Assembly (NCBI GenBank): GCA_002162925.1
Contig: MABC01000082.1
Span: forward strand, 1 to 36,134
DNA: 36,134 nt
Source: Thalassotalea sp. 42_200_T64
GTDB taxonomy: Bacteria; Pseudomonadota; Gammaproteobacteria; Enterobacterales; Alteromonadaceae
Direction of reading: 5' to 3'
Positions 16,749 to 27,183 of this stretch are shown piece after piece. The stretch's first letter is position 1, and every line of letters starts with the position of its first letter. The notes beneath the pieces were generated by a model. It searched no databases. It was given only the letters and a program-made list of their open reading frames with translations, and was not told the DNA's origin. The translations under genes were made by a program, and so were the position numbers.

Positions 16749-17932
16749 TATTTTATTCTCCCTGCCGTCACTGGATAAGCATCCGGGTACTTCTTGATAT
16801 GCTCTTTTAGCGTACTAAGTTGCTGCTCAAGTTGTGCTGATGGTACGTCATATACGTCAGTAATTAGTTCATCTATCGCTGGTTTGTCGATAACTTCCGC
16901 AACTTTTACTGCAGCTAATATTTTTTGACGTAAGTCTTCAAACAATACGGTTTCTTGCTCTTCATCCCACCAGTTTTGCGCTAGCATCCAGTTTTTCATT
17001 CGTAAAATTGGATCATGCGCTGCATATTTCGCTTCTTCTTCACGAGTACGGTAACCGCTAGGATCATCAGACGTTGAGTGCGCACCTAAACGATAAGACA
17101 TGGCTTCAATCAGCATAGGTTTATTTTCATTGATCACGTATTCACGCGCTTCTTGAGTCGCTTTTAATACCGCGAGTAAGTCGTTACCATCAACTCGGAT
17201 AGTTTTGATCCCATAGCCAACGCCGCGTGCGGCAATACCATTACCGGCATATTGCTCTGTAGATGGGGTGGATATGGCATAACCATTGTTACGACAAAAG
17301 AAAATCACTGGCGCTCTATGTACTGCTGCCATGTTTAAACCGGCATGGAAGTCCCCTTCCGAAGACGCTCCTTCACCAATATAGCAAATGGTACATTGCT
17401 TATTGCCTTTTAACTTTTGACCATAGGCGTAACCAGCAGCTTGCGGCACTTGCGTACATAACGGTGAAGAGATTGTCATGTAATTCAAGTCTTTCGAACC
17501 GTAATGAATCGGCATTTGGCGGCCTTTACCTAAATCTTTTTCATTAGAAAACATTTGATTCATAAAGTTTTCTAAACTAAAACCTCGGTAAATTAATGCG
17601 CCCTGCTCGCGGTACTGTGCCATGATCATATCGTTATCATCAAGACCTGCAGCACTACCGACAATAGCGGCTTCTTCCCCTAAGGCGGTCATATAAAAGC
17701 TTAGACGCCCTTGTCGTTGTGAGGCAACCATACGTTCATCCAACACCCGGTGAAATGCTAAAGTATGATAAATTTTGGTGGCATGTTGTTGATCTATTTT
17801 TGGCATATCGGCATTTTTATAAACACTGCCGTCTTGTTTCAAAATTTTAAGGATTGGAATTTCTACAGAATGACCATCGATATATTCTGGTTGGTGAACC
17901 ACTCGGCCTTCTTGATACGTTTCTGTGTCCAT
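16748..17932 (-). CDS. bkdA1: Branched-chain 2-oxoacid dehydrogenase E1 subunit alpha
   Basis: A 394-residue E1 alpha subunit. The thiamine-diphosphate/Mg site is clear as [20 protein letters not shown] followed by [13 protein letters not shown]. Further matches are [29 protein letters not shown] and the loop with the phosphorylation-site-like [16 protein letters not shown]. The N-terminal extension ([16 protein letters not shown]) is typical of the branched-chain rather than the pyruvate enzyme, supporting the Bkd assignment; use of pyruvate as well cannot be excluded. First gene of the three-gene operon; the promoter should lie in the 250 bases upstream. Confidence 0.93.
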   Translation of the reverse strand: MDTETYQEGRVVHQPEYIDGHSVEIPILKILKQDGSVYKNADMPKIDQQHATKIYHTLAFHRVLDERMVASQRQGRLSFYMTALGEEAAIVGSAAGLDDNDMIMAQYREQGALIYRGFSLENFMNQMFSNEKDLGKGRQMPIHYGSKDLNYMTISSPLCTQVPQAAGYAYGQKLKGNKQCTICYIGEGASSEGDFHAGLNMAAVHRAPVIFFCRNNGYAISTPSTEQYAGNGIAARGVGYGIKTIRVDGNDLLAVLKATQEAREYVINENKPMLIEAMSYRLGAHSTSDDPSGYRTREEEAKYAAHDPILRMKNWMLAQNWWDEEQETVLFEDLRQKILAAVKVAEVIDKPAIDELITDVYDVPSAQLEQQLSTLKEHIKKYPDAYPVTAGRIK

Positions 17933-18180
17933 AAGCTTCTCTTAGTACTGCAAAATTCATTGCATTGTGGTAAAACTCGAAATCGAATGAAGCGATTTAA
18001 AACAATACAACCCCACTTTTAATGGAAATTGCTATCTCGCTTTTCGAAATTTTAATTATTATCAATTGCGCAGAACTTTACATTCCGGAAAATTCAGTTG
18101 CAATTAATCACTAAAAATAACCCCTAAAAGATTATTTTTAGTGGCAATTTAGCTTTACACTTGCACTAAAAGACGTAACA
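17933..18180. promoter_or_regulatory. Upstream region of the bkd operon with a 12-bp perfect inverted repeat
   Basis: This AT-rich gap follows astE and precedes bkdA1. It contains CACTAAAAATAA (18109-18120) and its exact complement TTATTTTTAGTG (18132-18143), separated by 11 bases. It could be a weak astE terminator or an operator for the bkd promoter. No other feature is clear. Confidence 0.5.
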
Positions 18181-19245
18181 TTAAGGAGCAAGAGTGCAAG
18201 GAATTACGGTTAACAGCGCACGCTGGCCAATAGCAACATCGGCATTAGGAAAGATGATGGCTTCGCCTGGCACCGTGACTTTGTGCTCAATATCACCATC
18301 ATTTGCCAATACATAATCGAGTGGGAAATCACTGAAATTTTCGGTATCGTCAGCAAAATTCAGGAAGAAATTTTCCTGTTCGCGATTGATGATTTTATAA
18401 ATTTCAAACAAATTAAAATTGGCAATGTTAAATTCGGTTAATTCGAGATCCTGATGACTTAACATTCTCTGTAAGGTGTTTTTACAAGCAGCAAAGTTAG
18501 CCATGTCGTTTTCACCAAAAGGCATTACCTTACCTAATTCAACGGTAAAGGCATGGGCATTAAATTCATTGGCAGAAAAATAACTGAAGGTGGTGGTAGG
18601 ACTATTAGAGAGTAAAATGGTATTGATGCCACAACTCATTAAAAATTGTAACTGCCCTTTATCTCTGGCTTTTCCATTCAGGTATGGGTAAACCGCAAAC
18701 TTATCGTTTTTAGAACCGCGAATGGCGGTGTGTAAGTCATAATGAAAACGGTTTCGGCCACCAGCTATGGTGCCACCTTGATCAAAAAAGTCGCGAATAT
18801 AATCTTCTAACGCCTTAGCTCGGTGACGTTCTTGATTACACAAGCCTGCACCATCACTATGAGCGCCAGAGAACAATCGGTTTAAATTTTCTTCAACAAA
18901 CCTTTCGCCTATGTTGATAGCCGCAGGATTGCCAAAGAGGAACAATACCCGTTGCTTTAGCTCTATGTCACCGGTGATGATTTCTGCAATTAATTGCTGG
19001 CAAATTTCAATGGGCGCCGTTTCATTGCCGTGAACGGCAGAAGATAACACAATATCACTGTCAGTGACTTGGTCTACAGGCTCAAAACAAATAACACCAG
19101 TATCTAACACACTCATCAGGGTTTGTAATTTGCTGTCAGGATGAGTTAAATGTGCAGTAAAAGTTTGCGGTAACGCTTCAGGAAATTGGCGAGTGATGGC
19201 GAGAAAGTTGCCAGTTTTCAATAATTGTTGTTGGATATCAGACAC
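18181..19245 (-). CDS. astE: Succinylglutamate desuccinylase
   Basis: A 354-residue zinc enzyme that catalyses the last step of the arginine succinyltransferase pathway, N-succinylglutamate to glutamate plus succinate, in the cytoplasm. It belongs to the AstE/aspartoacylase branch of the M14 peptidase-like family. The zinc ligands are visible as HGNE in SSAVHGNETAPIEI and the later His in HYDLHTAIRGS. FGNPAAINIGERFVEENLNRLF and the catalytic-Glu region AFTVELGKVMPFG complete the pattern. The other ast genes are not adjacent, which is common in Alteromonadales. The start ATG is the family start (MSDIQQQLLKTGNFL). Intact. Confidence 0.93.
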   Translation of the reverse strand: MSDIQQQLLKTGNFLAITRQFPEALPQTFTAHLTHPDSKLQTLMSVLDTGVICFEPVDQVTDSDIVLSSAVHGNETAPIEICQQLIAEIITGDIELKQRVLFLFGNPAAINIGERFVEENLNRLFSGAHSDGAGLCNQERHRAKALEDYIRDFFDQGGTIAGGRNRFHYDLHTAIRGSKNDKFAVYPYLNGKARDKGQLQFLMSCGINTILLSNSPTTTFSYFSANEFNAHAFTVELGKVMPFGENDMANFAACKNTLQRMLSHQDLELTEFNIANFNLFEIYKIINREQENFFLNFADDTENFSDFPLDYVLANDGDIEHKVTVPGEAIIFPNADVAIGQRALLTVIPCTLAP

Positions 19246-19375
19246 ATCGGATCATCGATTAATCAAAGGTATATTTATTTTAGATGAAATCAAAACAAAT
19301 AGAAAACCGGATAAGCATTTTCAACCATAAATAATGAATACCATTTACCACAAAATAGCATGTCATCGTCATTGC

Positions 19376-19665
19376 TTATGGTTTTCTAAGTGGTTTTATG
19401 TAGTCTTGGAAGTGTTTGTTATCTTTATGGTCATCGTAGTTTGACCACGCTGAACCGTGCCAAAGTAATGCAGATTCCTTATTCAGATATTTTCGATTTC
19501 CTGCGGTAAAAACATAATTAGCACAAGATGATGCACACAACCCAGAAACCTCTACATCAAATTTGTTTAGTAAAAACCACTCACCTAAAGTTAGTCCAGC
19601 TTCAATGTCTCCTCATTGCTCTGTAATGTTAGCTCCAGTGTAGAAACAGCTGCTGTTCAATCTCA
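19376..19665 (-). pseudogene. Remnant of a ClpP/crotonase-fold periplasmic protein (COG3904-like)
   Basis: The minus strand reads GDIEAGLTLGEWFLLNKFDV, then EVSGLCASSCANYVFTAGNR and ALLWHGSAWSNYDDHKDN, ending at TAA 19376. The SGLCASSCANYVF block with its serine is the hallmark of predicted periplasmic proteins with a ClpP-like fold. Upstream, FYTGANITEQ is in a different frame and is joined to LTLQSN by a deletion and a one-base shift (AATGAGGAGAC). Start codon, signal peptide and part of the N-terminal domain are missing. It is a clear fragment; the family name rests on recognition of that block. Confidence 0.65.
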
Positions 19666-19730
19666 GTATGGTAACGACAACTTGCACAAGAAGCGTCAAT
19701 AACACATAGCTCACTATTTGATGATTAGAA

Positions 19731-21034
19731 TTAATCTTCTGCTTTGGTAAATGTGTAGGAACCCGCCCAGGTCAAGCCGACAAGTTCACCCTCGCTATCG
19801 GTATTAAATGTTACTTTTGAACCACTGGATAAGTTGGTAATGGTGTCTTCGCCAGTCGCGATAAATTGCAGCTTTTGATCTCTGCCGTGATCGTGCACTT
19901 CAATCTTACCTTCATTCATAGCGATTGAAACCGTGTACTCAGGATCTCTGTCAAAGCTGTAGGTAGCAAGGATACTTGAGCGGAGTTTCGCTGCAAGCTC
20001 TGCCGATTTTAACAGTAAAGGGACTGCCAAATCCCAACCGTAATGTGCAGAAATAGCGATTTTAAGCTCTTCGATTAATGGCCCGGCGTTGTCTCCATTT
20101 GACATGATGACGATACCATAAGCACTGTCGGCATAGGCCAGAAAATCGTTGGTGAATCCAGCATTTTTGCCACCGTGTGCAAACACTAACCCCTTATCAT
20201 GCTGTTCTAACTCTGGGCCAAGTCCCCAGCTATCGTGATGAACGGTTAGCATTTGATTGATGATGTCTGGTTTCAGCACACCTTTGGTATTGCCCTTTCG
20301 TGCACGTTGAATCGCCAGAATATAATTAGCGAGATCGCTAGGTGTGGTCCACAACCCCGCAGCAGCTTGCTCAGGATAGTTGTTCCAATTACCTTTAATT
20401 TGCTCACCATTCTGATCAAAAGCCGCACTCGCCTGAGACCATTTGGATTTTACAATGGTTGCTCGTAGGTGCTGCTATGCATATTTAAAGGCTTAAGAAT
20501 CGCGTCTAATAAGTACCTATCAAAAGGCAATTTGGTGACGTCTTCCACTAGTTGTTCCATTACCGTATAACCGCCACCAGAATATCGCCACTCGCTTCCT
20601 GGCGGTTGGTCGACAAAGACCTTCGGCGTATTACCTTCACCGTTCAAAATAGCAGAATTACTCGGTAATTGTTCTCCTTGCTGGTAACCCGGAAAATCAT
20701 GTACTGTTGTTCCCGCAGTATGTGTTAATAGATGACGAAGGGTAACTGGTTGCTGTTCGGTATAAGTAGAATAAGGTATTTTTCAGGATGTAAGGTATTG
20801 ATTTACATCCGTATCTAAATCTACTTTGTTTTCTTGTACCAATTTAAGTGCGGCTAGTGCAGCAACAGGTTTACTGATTGAGCCGGCTTGAAATAGCGTA
20901 TTATTGGTAACGCTTTGTTTGGTTTTGTTATTGGCAATACCGTAGCCTTTCGCCCAGGCAAGCTGACCATCTTTGACCACAGCAACGCTTATTCCTGGAA
21001 CCTTATAATGTGCCATGCGTTGAGAAATTGTCAC
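19731..21034 (-). pseudogene. Second serine hydrolase (beta-lactamase/PBP4-like), broken at three places
   Basis: The N-terminal block (YKVPGISVAVVKDGQLAWAKG) leads to the SxxK motif in AGSISKPVAALAAL. Then TGA (20783-20785) replaces the Trp codon expected in TSWKIPYSTYTEQQP; the frame continues through LRHLLTHTAGTT and WRYSGGGYTVMEQL to STYEQPL. A single-base shift near 20450-20460 moves the protein to another frame (KWSQASAAFDQNGE, VFAHGGKNAGF with the HxG motif) that runs to the end (SYTFTKAED). The 5' end also lacks a signal peptide: the frame before MTISQRMAHY runs into an inverted-repeat element at 21050-21100. It differs in sequence from the broken hydrolase at 3380-4938. Not functional as a whole. 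Confidence 0.85.
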
Positions 21035-21049
21035 TAAATAGTCGATGTC

Positions 21050-21100
21050 AACTATATACCAATCTGTATATAGTCAACTCCGTGCTTATGAGATTGGTAT
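21050..21100. repeat. Short inverted-repeat element between secF and the broken hydrolase
   Basis: ATACCAATCT (21056-21065) and AGATTGGTAT (21091-21100) are perfect complements. Within the left part ACTATATAC and GTATATAGT also pair. The outer arms resemble the ATACCAA dispersed repeat ends. The element abuts the secF stop and replaces the expected 5' end of the hydrolase gene. Confidence 0.6.
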
Positions 21101-22020
21101 TAAGGCAGTTGGCAAACTGACTCTTCTTGCTTTTGATAATAATCGGCAGTCAAGCCAAGCAACTGCGGTACGGTTGCCGATATGGCAATCGATGAAAACG
21201 TACCGACTAAGATCCCGGCAAACAACGCGATAGCAAAACCATTGAGCGAGTCTCCGGCAAAAAACCATATCGCCATTATCGTGGCAAGTGTCGTCCCTGA
21301 GGTTATCATGGTGCGAACCAGCGTTGATTTTATCGCCAGATTAATCAGTGCATCTATGTTGTGTTGATTATTGGTTTTCATCAACTCGCGGATTTTATCG
21401 CCAACGATGATGGAATCATTCAATGAATAGCCGATGATTGCCAGTATGCTGGCCAAAATGGTTAAATCAAAAGAAATGCCAAACCAGGAAAATAATCCTA
21501 GCACTATGATCACGTCATGAAAAAGGGCAATAACGGCGCCCATCGCCAAGCGCCACTCAAACCTTAAAGACAAATAGAGCAAGATGGCAAACATTGCGGT
21601 TAATAATGCCAATCCGCCTTGATTTATTAACTCGTCTCCAACTTGACTGCCAATGTAAATCGCATCTTGTGGGCTAATGTTTAAACCACTTTGCTCGGCA
21701 AAGTCTGCTAACCATGTTTTCCCTTTTAAGCTAAAGTCGTTATCGGTTTGTCTAATCGTCCAATGAGTACCATTGTCAGCAGAAGATAGTTGAAATGATT
21801 CGGGTAAATACCAGATTAACAATCCCTGCATTTGTTTTTGACTTAATGACTGCTCAGTCGAAAATTCTGTTAAGTAGCCACCGGTAAAGTCCAAACCGAG
21901 ATTTAGCCCTTTACTAAATACACCAGTTAAAGCAATCACGACCAATACTGCGGCACAATAAAAGCTTACTACTCGTAATCGGCTCAGGCGTCTACCGAAT
22001 TGGCTTATTAGGTTATTCAT
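21100..22020 (-). CDS. secF: Protein translocase subunit SecF (paralogous secDF pair)
   Basis: A 306-residue inner-membrane protein with six predicted membrane segments. It works with SecD on the periplasmic side of the Sec translocon, using the proton or sodium gradient to help pull exported proteins out. TM1 (VVSFYCAAVLVVIALTGVF) is followed by the periplasmic NLGLDFTGGYLTEF motif, then TM2-6 with the conserved GYSLNDSIIVGDKIRE. Length agrees with E. coli SecF (323 aa). The ATG overlaps the secD stop (ATGA). The upstream secD is frameshifted, and yajC is absent, so this is probably the second, marine-type secDF copy rather than the housekeeping one. Whether SecF alone is useful is doubtful. 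Confidence 0.88.
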   Translation of the reverse strand: MNNLISQFGRRLSRLRVVSFYCAAVLVVIALTGVFSKGLNLGLDFTGGYLTEFSTEQSLSQKQMQGLLIWYLPESFQLSSADNGTHWTIRQTDNDFSLKGKTWLADFAEQSGLNISPQDAIYIGSQVGDELINQGGLALLTAMFAILLYLSLRFEWRLAMGAVIALFHDVIIVLGLFSWFGISFDLTILASILAIIGYSLNDSIIVGDKIRELMKTNNQHNIDALINLAIKSTLVRTMITSGTTLATIMAIWFFAGDSLNGFAIALFAGILVGTFSSIAISATVPQLLGLTADYYQKQEESVCQLP

Positions 22021-23846
22021 AGCTTAACTGCTAGTAATTGTGTTTTGTTTGCCCTGATTGAAATGCTGGTTAATGCCTTGGATACGAATACACCAGTAAA
22101 CATACTGGTTAAAATACCTAAACATAAAATGGTGGCGAATCCCTTCACCGGACCATAGCCAATAGAATACAAAATCACACCGGTGAGCATAGTGGTGATA
22201 TAGGCATCAAGAATGGTGGAAAAAGCATTTTTATAACCGCAGTCAATGGCACTAAGTACTTTCCGACCGCGCTTTAACTCCTCTTTAATTCTCTCGAATA
22301 TAAGTACATTGGTATCCACTGCCATACCTACGGTTAACACTAAACCGGCGATGCCCGGGAGGGTCAGTACAGCACCAGGCAGTAATGACATCAATCCAAG
22401 CAAGCTGATTAAGTTAAGCGCCAGGGCAATATTGGCGATGAGTCCTAAAGTGCGGTACCAAAGAGCCATAAACAATAAGGTGAAGCTAATCCCTATGGTT
22501 AACGCTTTAACACCGTTATTGATATTATCAACGCCAAGTGTTGCTTCTATACTGCGTTGTTTTACGATAGTCACAGGAGCCGTCAGCGAACCCGCTCGTA
22601 ATAACAAAGCCAATTCTTGCGCGGCTGATGGACTCGACATGTTGGTAATACTAAATTGCGAGCCTAAGTGCTGCTGAATGGTTGCAACATTAATGACCTT
22701 AGTCTTCTTGACCATTTTATTGTCTGCATTTCGGTAGTATTCCGAAAATACTGTCACCATAGGTTTACCAATATTTTGCTTTGAAAAACTGGACATTTTT
22801 TTGCCACCAATGCCATCCAGGGCCAAATTAACCAAAGGCATGTCCATTTGATCTTGTCCGGCACGAGCATTTTTAATATTGCTGCCCGAAAAAACAACTT
22901 TGCTATTCAATCTCAGCTGACCGCCATTGTCATCTTTCATCCGGATAACGCCAGCTACATTCGAATTTTGTGCCAGTTGATAAAAATCCAGTGTTGCCGT
23001 AGCACCAATGATCCGTTTCGCGGCTTCTGGGTCGTGAACTCCAGGTAATTCAATGCGAATACGGTTTTTCCTTGTTGCTGAATTACCGCTTCGGTATGCC
23101 TAATTCTTCTATCCGTCCTCTCATGGTTTTCAGCGTATGCTTCATCGTTTCCTGACGAAATTGAACTTGCTGCTGTGGCAAGTAACTGAAGCTGATTTGA
23201 TTGTCACTATGGTTTTTCTGAGTTAACCCAGGATAAGTTTCGCTAATTTTTGCCAATAATAAAGGGATGGACTCTTGATTAGCGGTTGAAAAATCAATGG
23301 TAATTGACTGCTTGTTCGGCTGGGATACTTTGACCGCGCGAATACGATTTTCTATTGCTATCGATTTAATTTCTAACGCAATACTTTTTAGTCGCTCTGA
23401 AAACGCTCGTTCTGTGTCTACATCAAGCACAAACAACACGCCGCCACTTAAGTCCAAACCTAACTTTATCGGTTTGCCATCGAACATTTTTAGCCACGTG
23501 GGTGCATCATTTTCGGTGGAACTTGCAATGACATAATCGTCGCCCAACGATTTTGTTAACAGGCTTTGCAAAACCCCTTGATCGGTTTTATTTACCAAAC
23601 TAATGGTAGTTAATTCCGCTGAAGAATGAATTTCAGCGACTTCTACATTATGCTCTGCTAACAATGTGTTTAAGTATTGCGGCGTTACTGGTTGAACATG
23701 TGTGTTGGGGGGGTGAAATGAATATTTCCCTTATCCGAATATAGGTTCGGTAAAGCGTTAATAAACATCAATAACAGTGTGAATACTATGATTAAATTTT
23801 GCCATTTCGCATAACCATTATGCGTTTTTATACGTGGATTCATCAT
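22017..23846 (-). pseudogene. secD: Protein translocase subunit SecD with three single-base frameshifts
   Basis: From ATG 23846 the protein starts MMNPRIKTHNGYAKWQNL with TM1. It shifts frame at a seven-G run (23707-23713), goes on through KLGLDLSGGVLFVLDVD and MRGRIEELGI, and shifts again near 23094 and at a T5 run (23064-23068). Joining the pieces (TEAVIQQQ, RIRIELPGVHDPEAAKR, ATLDFYQL) restores a full SecD of about 610 residues (E. coli 615), ending with the six-TM domain including GMAVDTNVLIFERIKEEL. All three lesions are one-base losses or gains, two in homopolymers, so sequencing error must be considered; neighbouring core genes show none. Related to E. coli SecD, in a tandem with secF (ATGA overlap). 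Confidence 0.85.
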
Positions 23847-23929
23847 TAAATCTCTAAATTAATACCTGACGAAAATGGTTAAAACCTAAACAGGACATAA
23901 ACCAAATACGACAAGTGACCGATGGCTCA

Positions 23930-23957
23930 ATACCAAGTTGATGAATCAAATTGGTAT
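23930..23957. repeat. Near-palindromic ATACCAA repeat upstream of secD
   Basis: ATACCAAGTTGAT and ATCAAATTGGTAT face each other across two bases. They match the ends of the MITE-like element at 6597-6748 with the interior removed. It lies about 85 bases upstream of the secD start. Confidence 0.65.
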
Positions 23958-24056
23958 AACATCAGTGTTGAAAAAGGAAAATAGGAAGAGTTTTACAGCG
24001 TAAGAAACACAAAAAGTAGTGTATTATTTAGCCGTTAGTTGATGAAACTAACTGTG

Positions 24057-24462
24057 CTATGTAGTGCGAGAGGTGTATAATGAATTGCCGTCTTTCCAAC
24101 CGGAAATACGTGACGAGTGTGCTTTACTGCTGAGTTGTGCAAACCAAGGAATAACGACGGGTGGGTTAGCAAGGTTTTTAAATAGCCCAGCAGTTAGCTT
24201 AATTTCAAAAAATTCAATTTCTAAAACATAGTTTGCTGTCGTTTGTATTTCATTAGAAAATATAGATGCACTGGTTCGATTTAACCTTGGCAGATTAAAT
24301 AAATCGTTTTGCTCATCATCAACAAGTGCAGCACTTGATTGTTCTATTGGTGATACTTGAACGGCTTGATGGGATAAATCGATATTAACATCAGGGATCG
24401 ACTGCATTAGCGGTTTGAGCTAATATAAAAAGAACCAACGCTATCGTTAAGCTACGCCACAT
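24057..24462 (-). pseudogene. Small secreted hypothetical protein, frameshifted after the signal peptide
   Basis: From ATG 24462 a clear signal peptide is encoded (MWRSLTIALVLFILAQTANA, cleavage after ANA), but the frame stops two codons later (VDP, stop). Removing one G from the GGG at 24394-24396 joins it to a 116-codon frame (PDVNIDLSHQAVQVSP, NYVLEIEFFEIKL, SGWKDGNSLYTSRTT). The product would be a periplasmic or exported protein of about 134 residues of unknown family. Translation from the internal ATG would give a protein without export signal. No relatives recognised. Confidence 0.65.
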
Positions 24463-24676
24463 AATTAGATAAATAATCCCTAGATAGTGAGTAAGATATA
24501 GATTTTTTCAAAAATTTCAATGGCTGTTGATAAACATTTCATATTTCTCAATAAAAAAAAGCACTAAGTTCATCAAACTTAGTGCTTTTTTAGAATGATT
24601 ATTCCACTCAGAGTCACATTAGGTGAACAGCTTGCTGAATAACTACCTTTTTTAGTCTCACTATTAAACGGCTAGT
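24463..24676. terminator. Intergenic gap with the pgm terminator (hairpin 24561-24585)
   Basis: GCACTAAGTT pairs with AACTTAGTGC around CATCA, flanked by A and T runs. It lies about 90 bases beyond the pgm stop codon and is usable on the minus strand. The remainder of the gap shows nothing recognisable. Confidence 0.8.
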
Positions 24677-26323
24677 TTACAAACCTGCATTCTTAAATGC
24701 TGCACTGACCAGCTGTTGTGCTTCCGCAATAATATCTTGTAGATGCTCATCGCTGATAAAGCTTTCCGCATAAATTTTGTATATTTCTTCGGTACCCGAT
24801 GGGCGAGCAGCAAACCAACCATTGTCAGTGACCACTTTAACGCCACCAATTGCCGCATTATTACCAGGGGCATGGCTCAGTACCGCATTAATGGTTTCAC
24901 CGGCCAAAGTATCTTGAGTAATATCGTCTTTTGATAAGGAAGTGAGAACCTTTTTCTGCGCCGTAGTGGCAACTGCTTCTACCCGACCATAACAAGGCTC
25001 GCCAAGTTCTTCTGCCAAAAATTGATACCATTGGTATGGATCTTTGCCGGTTACAGCGATGATTTCAGCGGCCAGTAAACACATCACAAAACCATCTTTG
25101 TCGGTGGTCCAACAGCTACCATCCAGCGCTAAAAAGGTAGCCCCTGCACTTTCTTCGCCGCCAAAGGCATAACTTGAATCTTTTAAACCATCAACAAACC
25201 ACTTAAAACCAACAGGCACTTCCGATAAGGGTCTATCAAGCTTTTCCGCTAAGCGATCGATTAATGAGCTTGATACTAGCGTTTTGCCAATTTTCGCAGT
25301 TTCAGGCCAGTTACGGTGAGTTAACAGATAATTGATGGCTACCGCTAAATAATGGTTTGGATTCATCAAACCGCCGGTTTTGGTGACTATGCCATGGCGG
25401 TCAAAATCTGGGTCGTTACCAACGCTAACATCAAAATCGTCTTTCATCTCAATAAGATTGGCCATCGCATAAGGTGATGAGCAATCCATTCGAATTTTAC
25501 CGTCTTTGTCTAATGGCATAAAGGCAAAGCTAGCATCAACAACCGGATTTACTACTTCAATATTAAGATCATAGGTTTTGGCAATTACTGGCCAGTAATC
25601 AATGCCAGAGCCACCTAACGGATCAACACCAATAGTTACGCCAGCCTTGCTGATCGCTTTCATGTCGATAACTTTTGCCAGCTCATCAACATAAAATTGG
25701 ATAAAATCGGCTTTGCTTAACAACTCTGATTGCATTGCCTCAGTATACGGTAATTGCTTAACATCGGCTAAATCATTGGCCAATATTTCGTTGGCACGCT
25801 GCTCAATTAATTTCGTGATATTGCCTTCTGCCGGACCACCGTGTGGCGGATTATATTTAATGCCACCATCAGCAGGCGGATTGTGCGAAGGCGTAATAAT
25901 TAAGCCATCGGCCTGTTCGGTATTATTGGCGTTGTGATCAATAATCAAACGGGAAATCACCGGGGTCGGAGTAAAACCTTGATCTTGTTGGATGACAACG
26001 GGTACACCATTGGCAATTAACACACTGATGGTACTTGAAAATGCAGGCTCTGAGAGTGCATGCGTATCTTTACCAACAAATAATGGCCCCAAAAATTGAT
26101 GTTGACTACGATATTCGGCAACCGCTTGCGCAATGGCAAGAATATGATTTTCGTTAAAACTAATTTTCGCCGCCGAACCACGATGCCCAGAAGTACCGAA
26201 ACTGACTTGTTGTTCCGCATTTTCTACATCTGGCTTTAACAGGTAATAGTCACTGGTCAAACGCGCGATGTTAATTCTATCTTCCGGCCTTGCCGGTTTG
26301 CCGGCGTGCGAATGTATGCTCAT
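24677..26323 (-). CDS. pgm: Phosphoglucomutase (alpha-D-glucose phosphate-specific)
   Basis: A 548-residue cytoplasmic enzyme that interconverts glucose-1-phosphate and glucose-6-phosphate (E. coli Pgm, 546 aa). Motifs in order: [15 protein letters not shown] near the N-terminus, the phosphoserine loop [18 protein letters not shown], the Mg-binding loop [11 protein letters not shown], the sugar-binding loop [11 protein letters not shown], and the phosphate-binding loop [16 protein letters not shown] at the C-terminus. It lies 53 bases downstream of seqA on the same strand, the same order as in E. coli, so the two are probably co-transcribed. Intact. Confidence 0.96.
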   Translation of the reverse strand: MSIHSHAGKPARPEDRINIARLTSDYYLLKPDVENAEQQVSFGTSGHRGSAAKISFNENHILAIAQAVAEYRSQHQFLGPLFVGKDTHALSEPAFSSTISVLIANGVPVVIQQDQGFTPTPVISRLIIDHNANNTEQADGLIITPSHNPPADGGIKYNPPHGGPAEGNITKLIEQRANEILANDLADVKQLPYTEAMQSELLSKADFIQFYVDELAKVIDMKAISKAGVTIGVDPLGGSGIDYWPVIAKTYDLNIEVVNPVVDASFAFMPLDKDGKIRMDCSSPYAMANLIEMKDDFDVSVGNDPDFDRHGIVTKTGGLMNPNHYLAVAINYLLTHRNWPETAKIGKTLVSSSLIDRLAEKLDRPLSEVPVGFKWFVDGLKDSSYAFGGEESAGATFLALDGSCWTTDKDGFVMCLLAAEIIAVTGKDPYQWYQFLAEELGEPCYGRVEAVATTAQKKVLTSLSKDDITQDTLAGETINAVLSHAPGNNAAIGGVKVVTDNGWFAARPSGTEEIYKIYAESFISDEHLQDIIAEAQQLVSAAFKNAGL

Positions 26324-26376
26324 AAATAGTCCTTCAAATATTACCGTTAGGGTGTGTTAATTTAGTATGTTAAAGA

Positions 26377-26994
26377 TTACAGCAGATCTCTAATTTTTTC
26401 AGCATCACTACTACTGTAGCCCAAAACGTGAGCAACATCGGTAAGCATCAGCTTTTTCTTAGTGGTATTAGAGTTGGTAATAACCCAAAATTTTGCATCG
26501 GGTATTTGTTTCGGTTTGGTCGAGCTGCCATTTTCAAGCAATGCACTTTCACTGCTGGCAAAATATAAACGGTCACGGCCACGAATATCTATTACCGCAT
26601 CGAACTGCTGCGGATGCACGCGATGCAGGTTTGCTAAAATCAATAAGAAGCGACCAACTGCGCCACGTTGTGTGGCCAGTTCTTCTTTATTGATTAAATC
26701 AAAAATGTTTTGTGAGCCTTCTACATGAGTCGATTCAATGACTTTTACCTTGACTGGTTTTTTCACATTTAATTCAACTAAATCGACAACGTCTGTAACA
26801 CTATTGCTAGGTTTGTTACTTTCTTTTTTCGGCTTCTGCTCTTCTGCGGTCTTTAGCTCTACTGCTGGAGATTGCGCGTTTATTTCATCAAAATTTAATA
26901 AACGTCTTAAAATGTCTGAAGCACTCTCACCAATAAACTTAGTATTACGGGCGATGTATTGATAAAGTTCGTCATCTATATCGATGGTATTCAT
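26377..26994 (-). CDS. seqA: Replication initiation negative regulator SeqA
   Basis: A 205-residue DNA-binding protein (E. coli 181 aa) that binds hemimethylated GATC sites, sequesters newly replicated oriC and helps organise sister chromosomes; it implies Dam methylation in this organism. The N-terminal oligomerisation domain ([31 protein letters not shown]) is followed by a longer than usual Lys/Val-rich linker, then the DNA-binding domain: [28 protein letters not shown] and, near the end, [19 protein letters not shown]. The extra length is mostly the linker. Divergent from ybfF, upstream of pgm. Confidence 0.95.
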   Translation of the reverse strand: MNTIDIDDELYQYIARNTKFIGESASDILRRLLNFDEINAQSPAVELKTAEEQKPKKESNKPSNSVTDVVDLVELNVKKPVKVKVIESTHVEGSQNIFDLINKEELATQRGAVGRFLLILANLHRVHPQQFDAVIDIRGRDRLYFASSESALLENGSSTKPKQIPDAKFWVITNSNTTKKKLMLTDVAHVLGYSSSDAEKIRDLL

Positions 26995-27183
26995 TAACTA
27001 TCCAATGATCTTATTTTTCGAAAGCCCATGATTATACGTTTCTTCGCGGTAACTCTCTACCCTGTTAGCGGCTGATTTCTACATTTTTTATAGAAACTGA
27101 AGGGAATACAGCCGAATTGAAAAATTATCAATAAGGTTTCTATCGAATTTGAAATCATTTAAAATAGAAGCTATCGCAACCTA

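Noticed and set aside
3380-24462. All frameshifts explained as sequencing errors
   Set aside because: Some lesions are in or near homopolymers and remain suspect, but nonsense mutations (865-867, 6405-6407, 20783-20785), missing 5' ends and the sparing of core genes argue for real decay in most cases.
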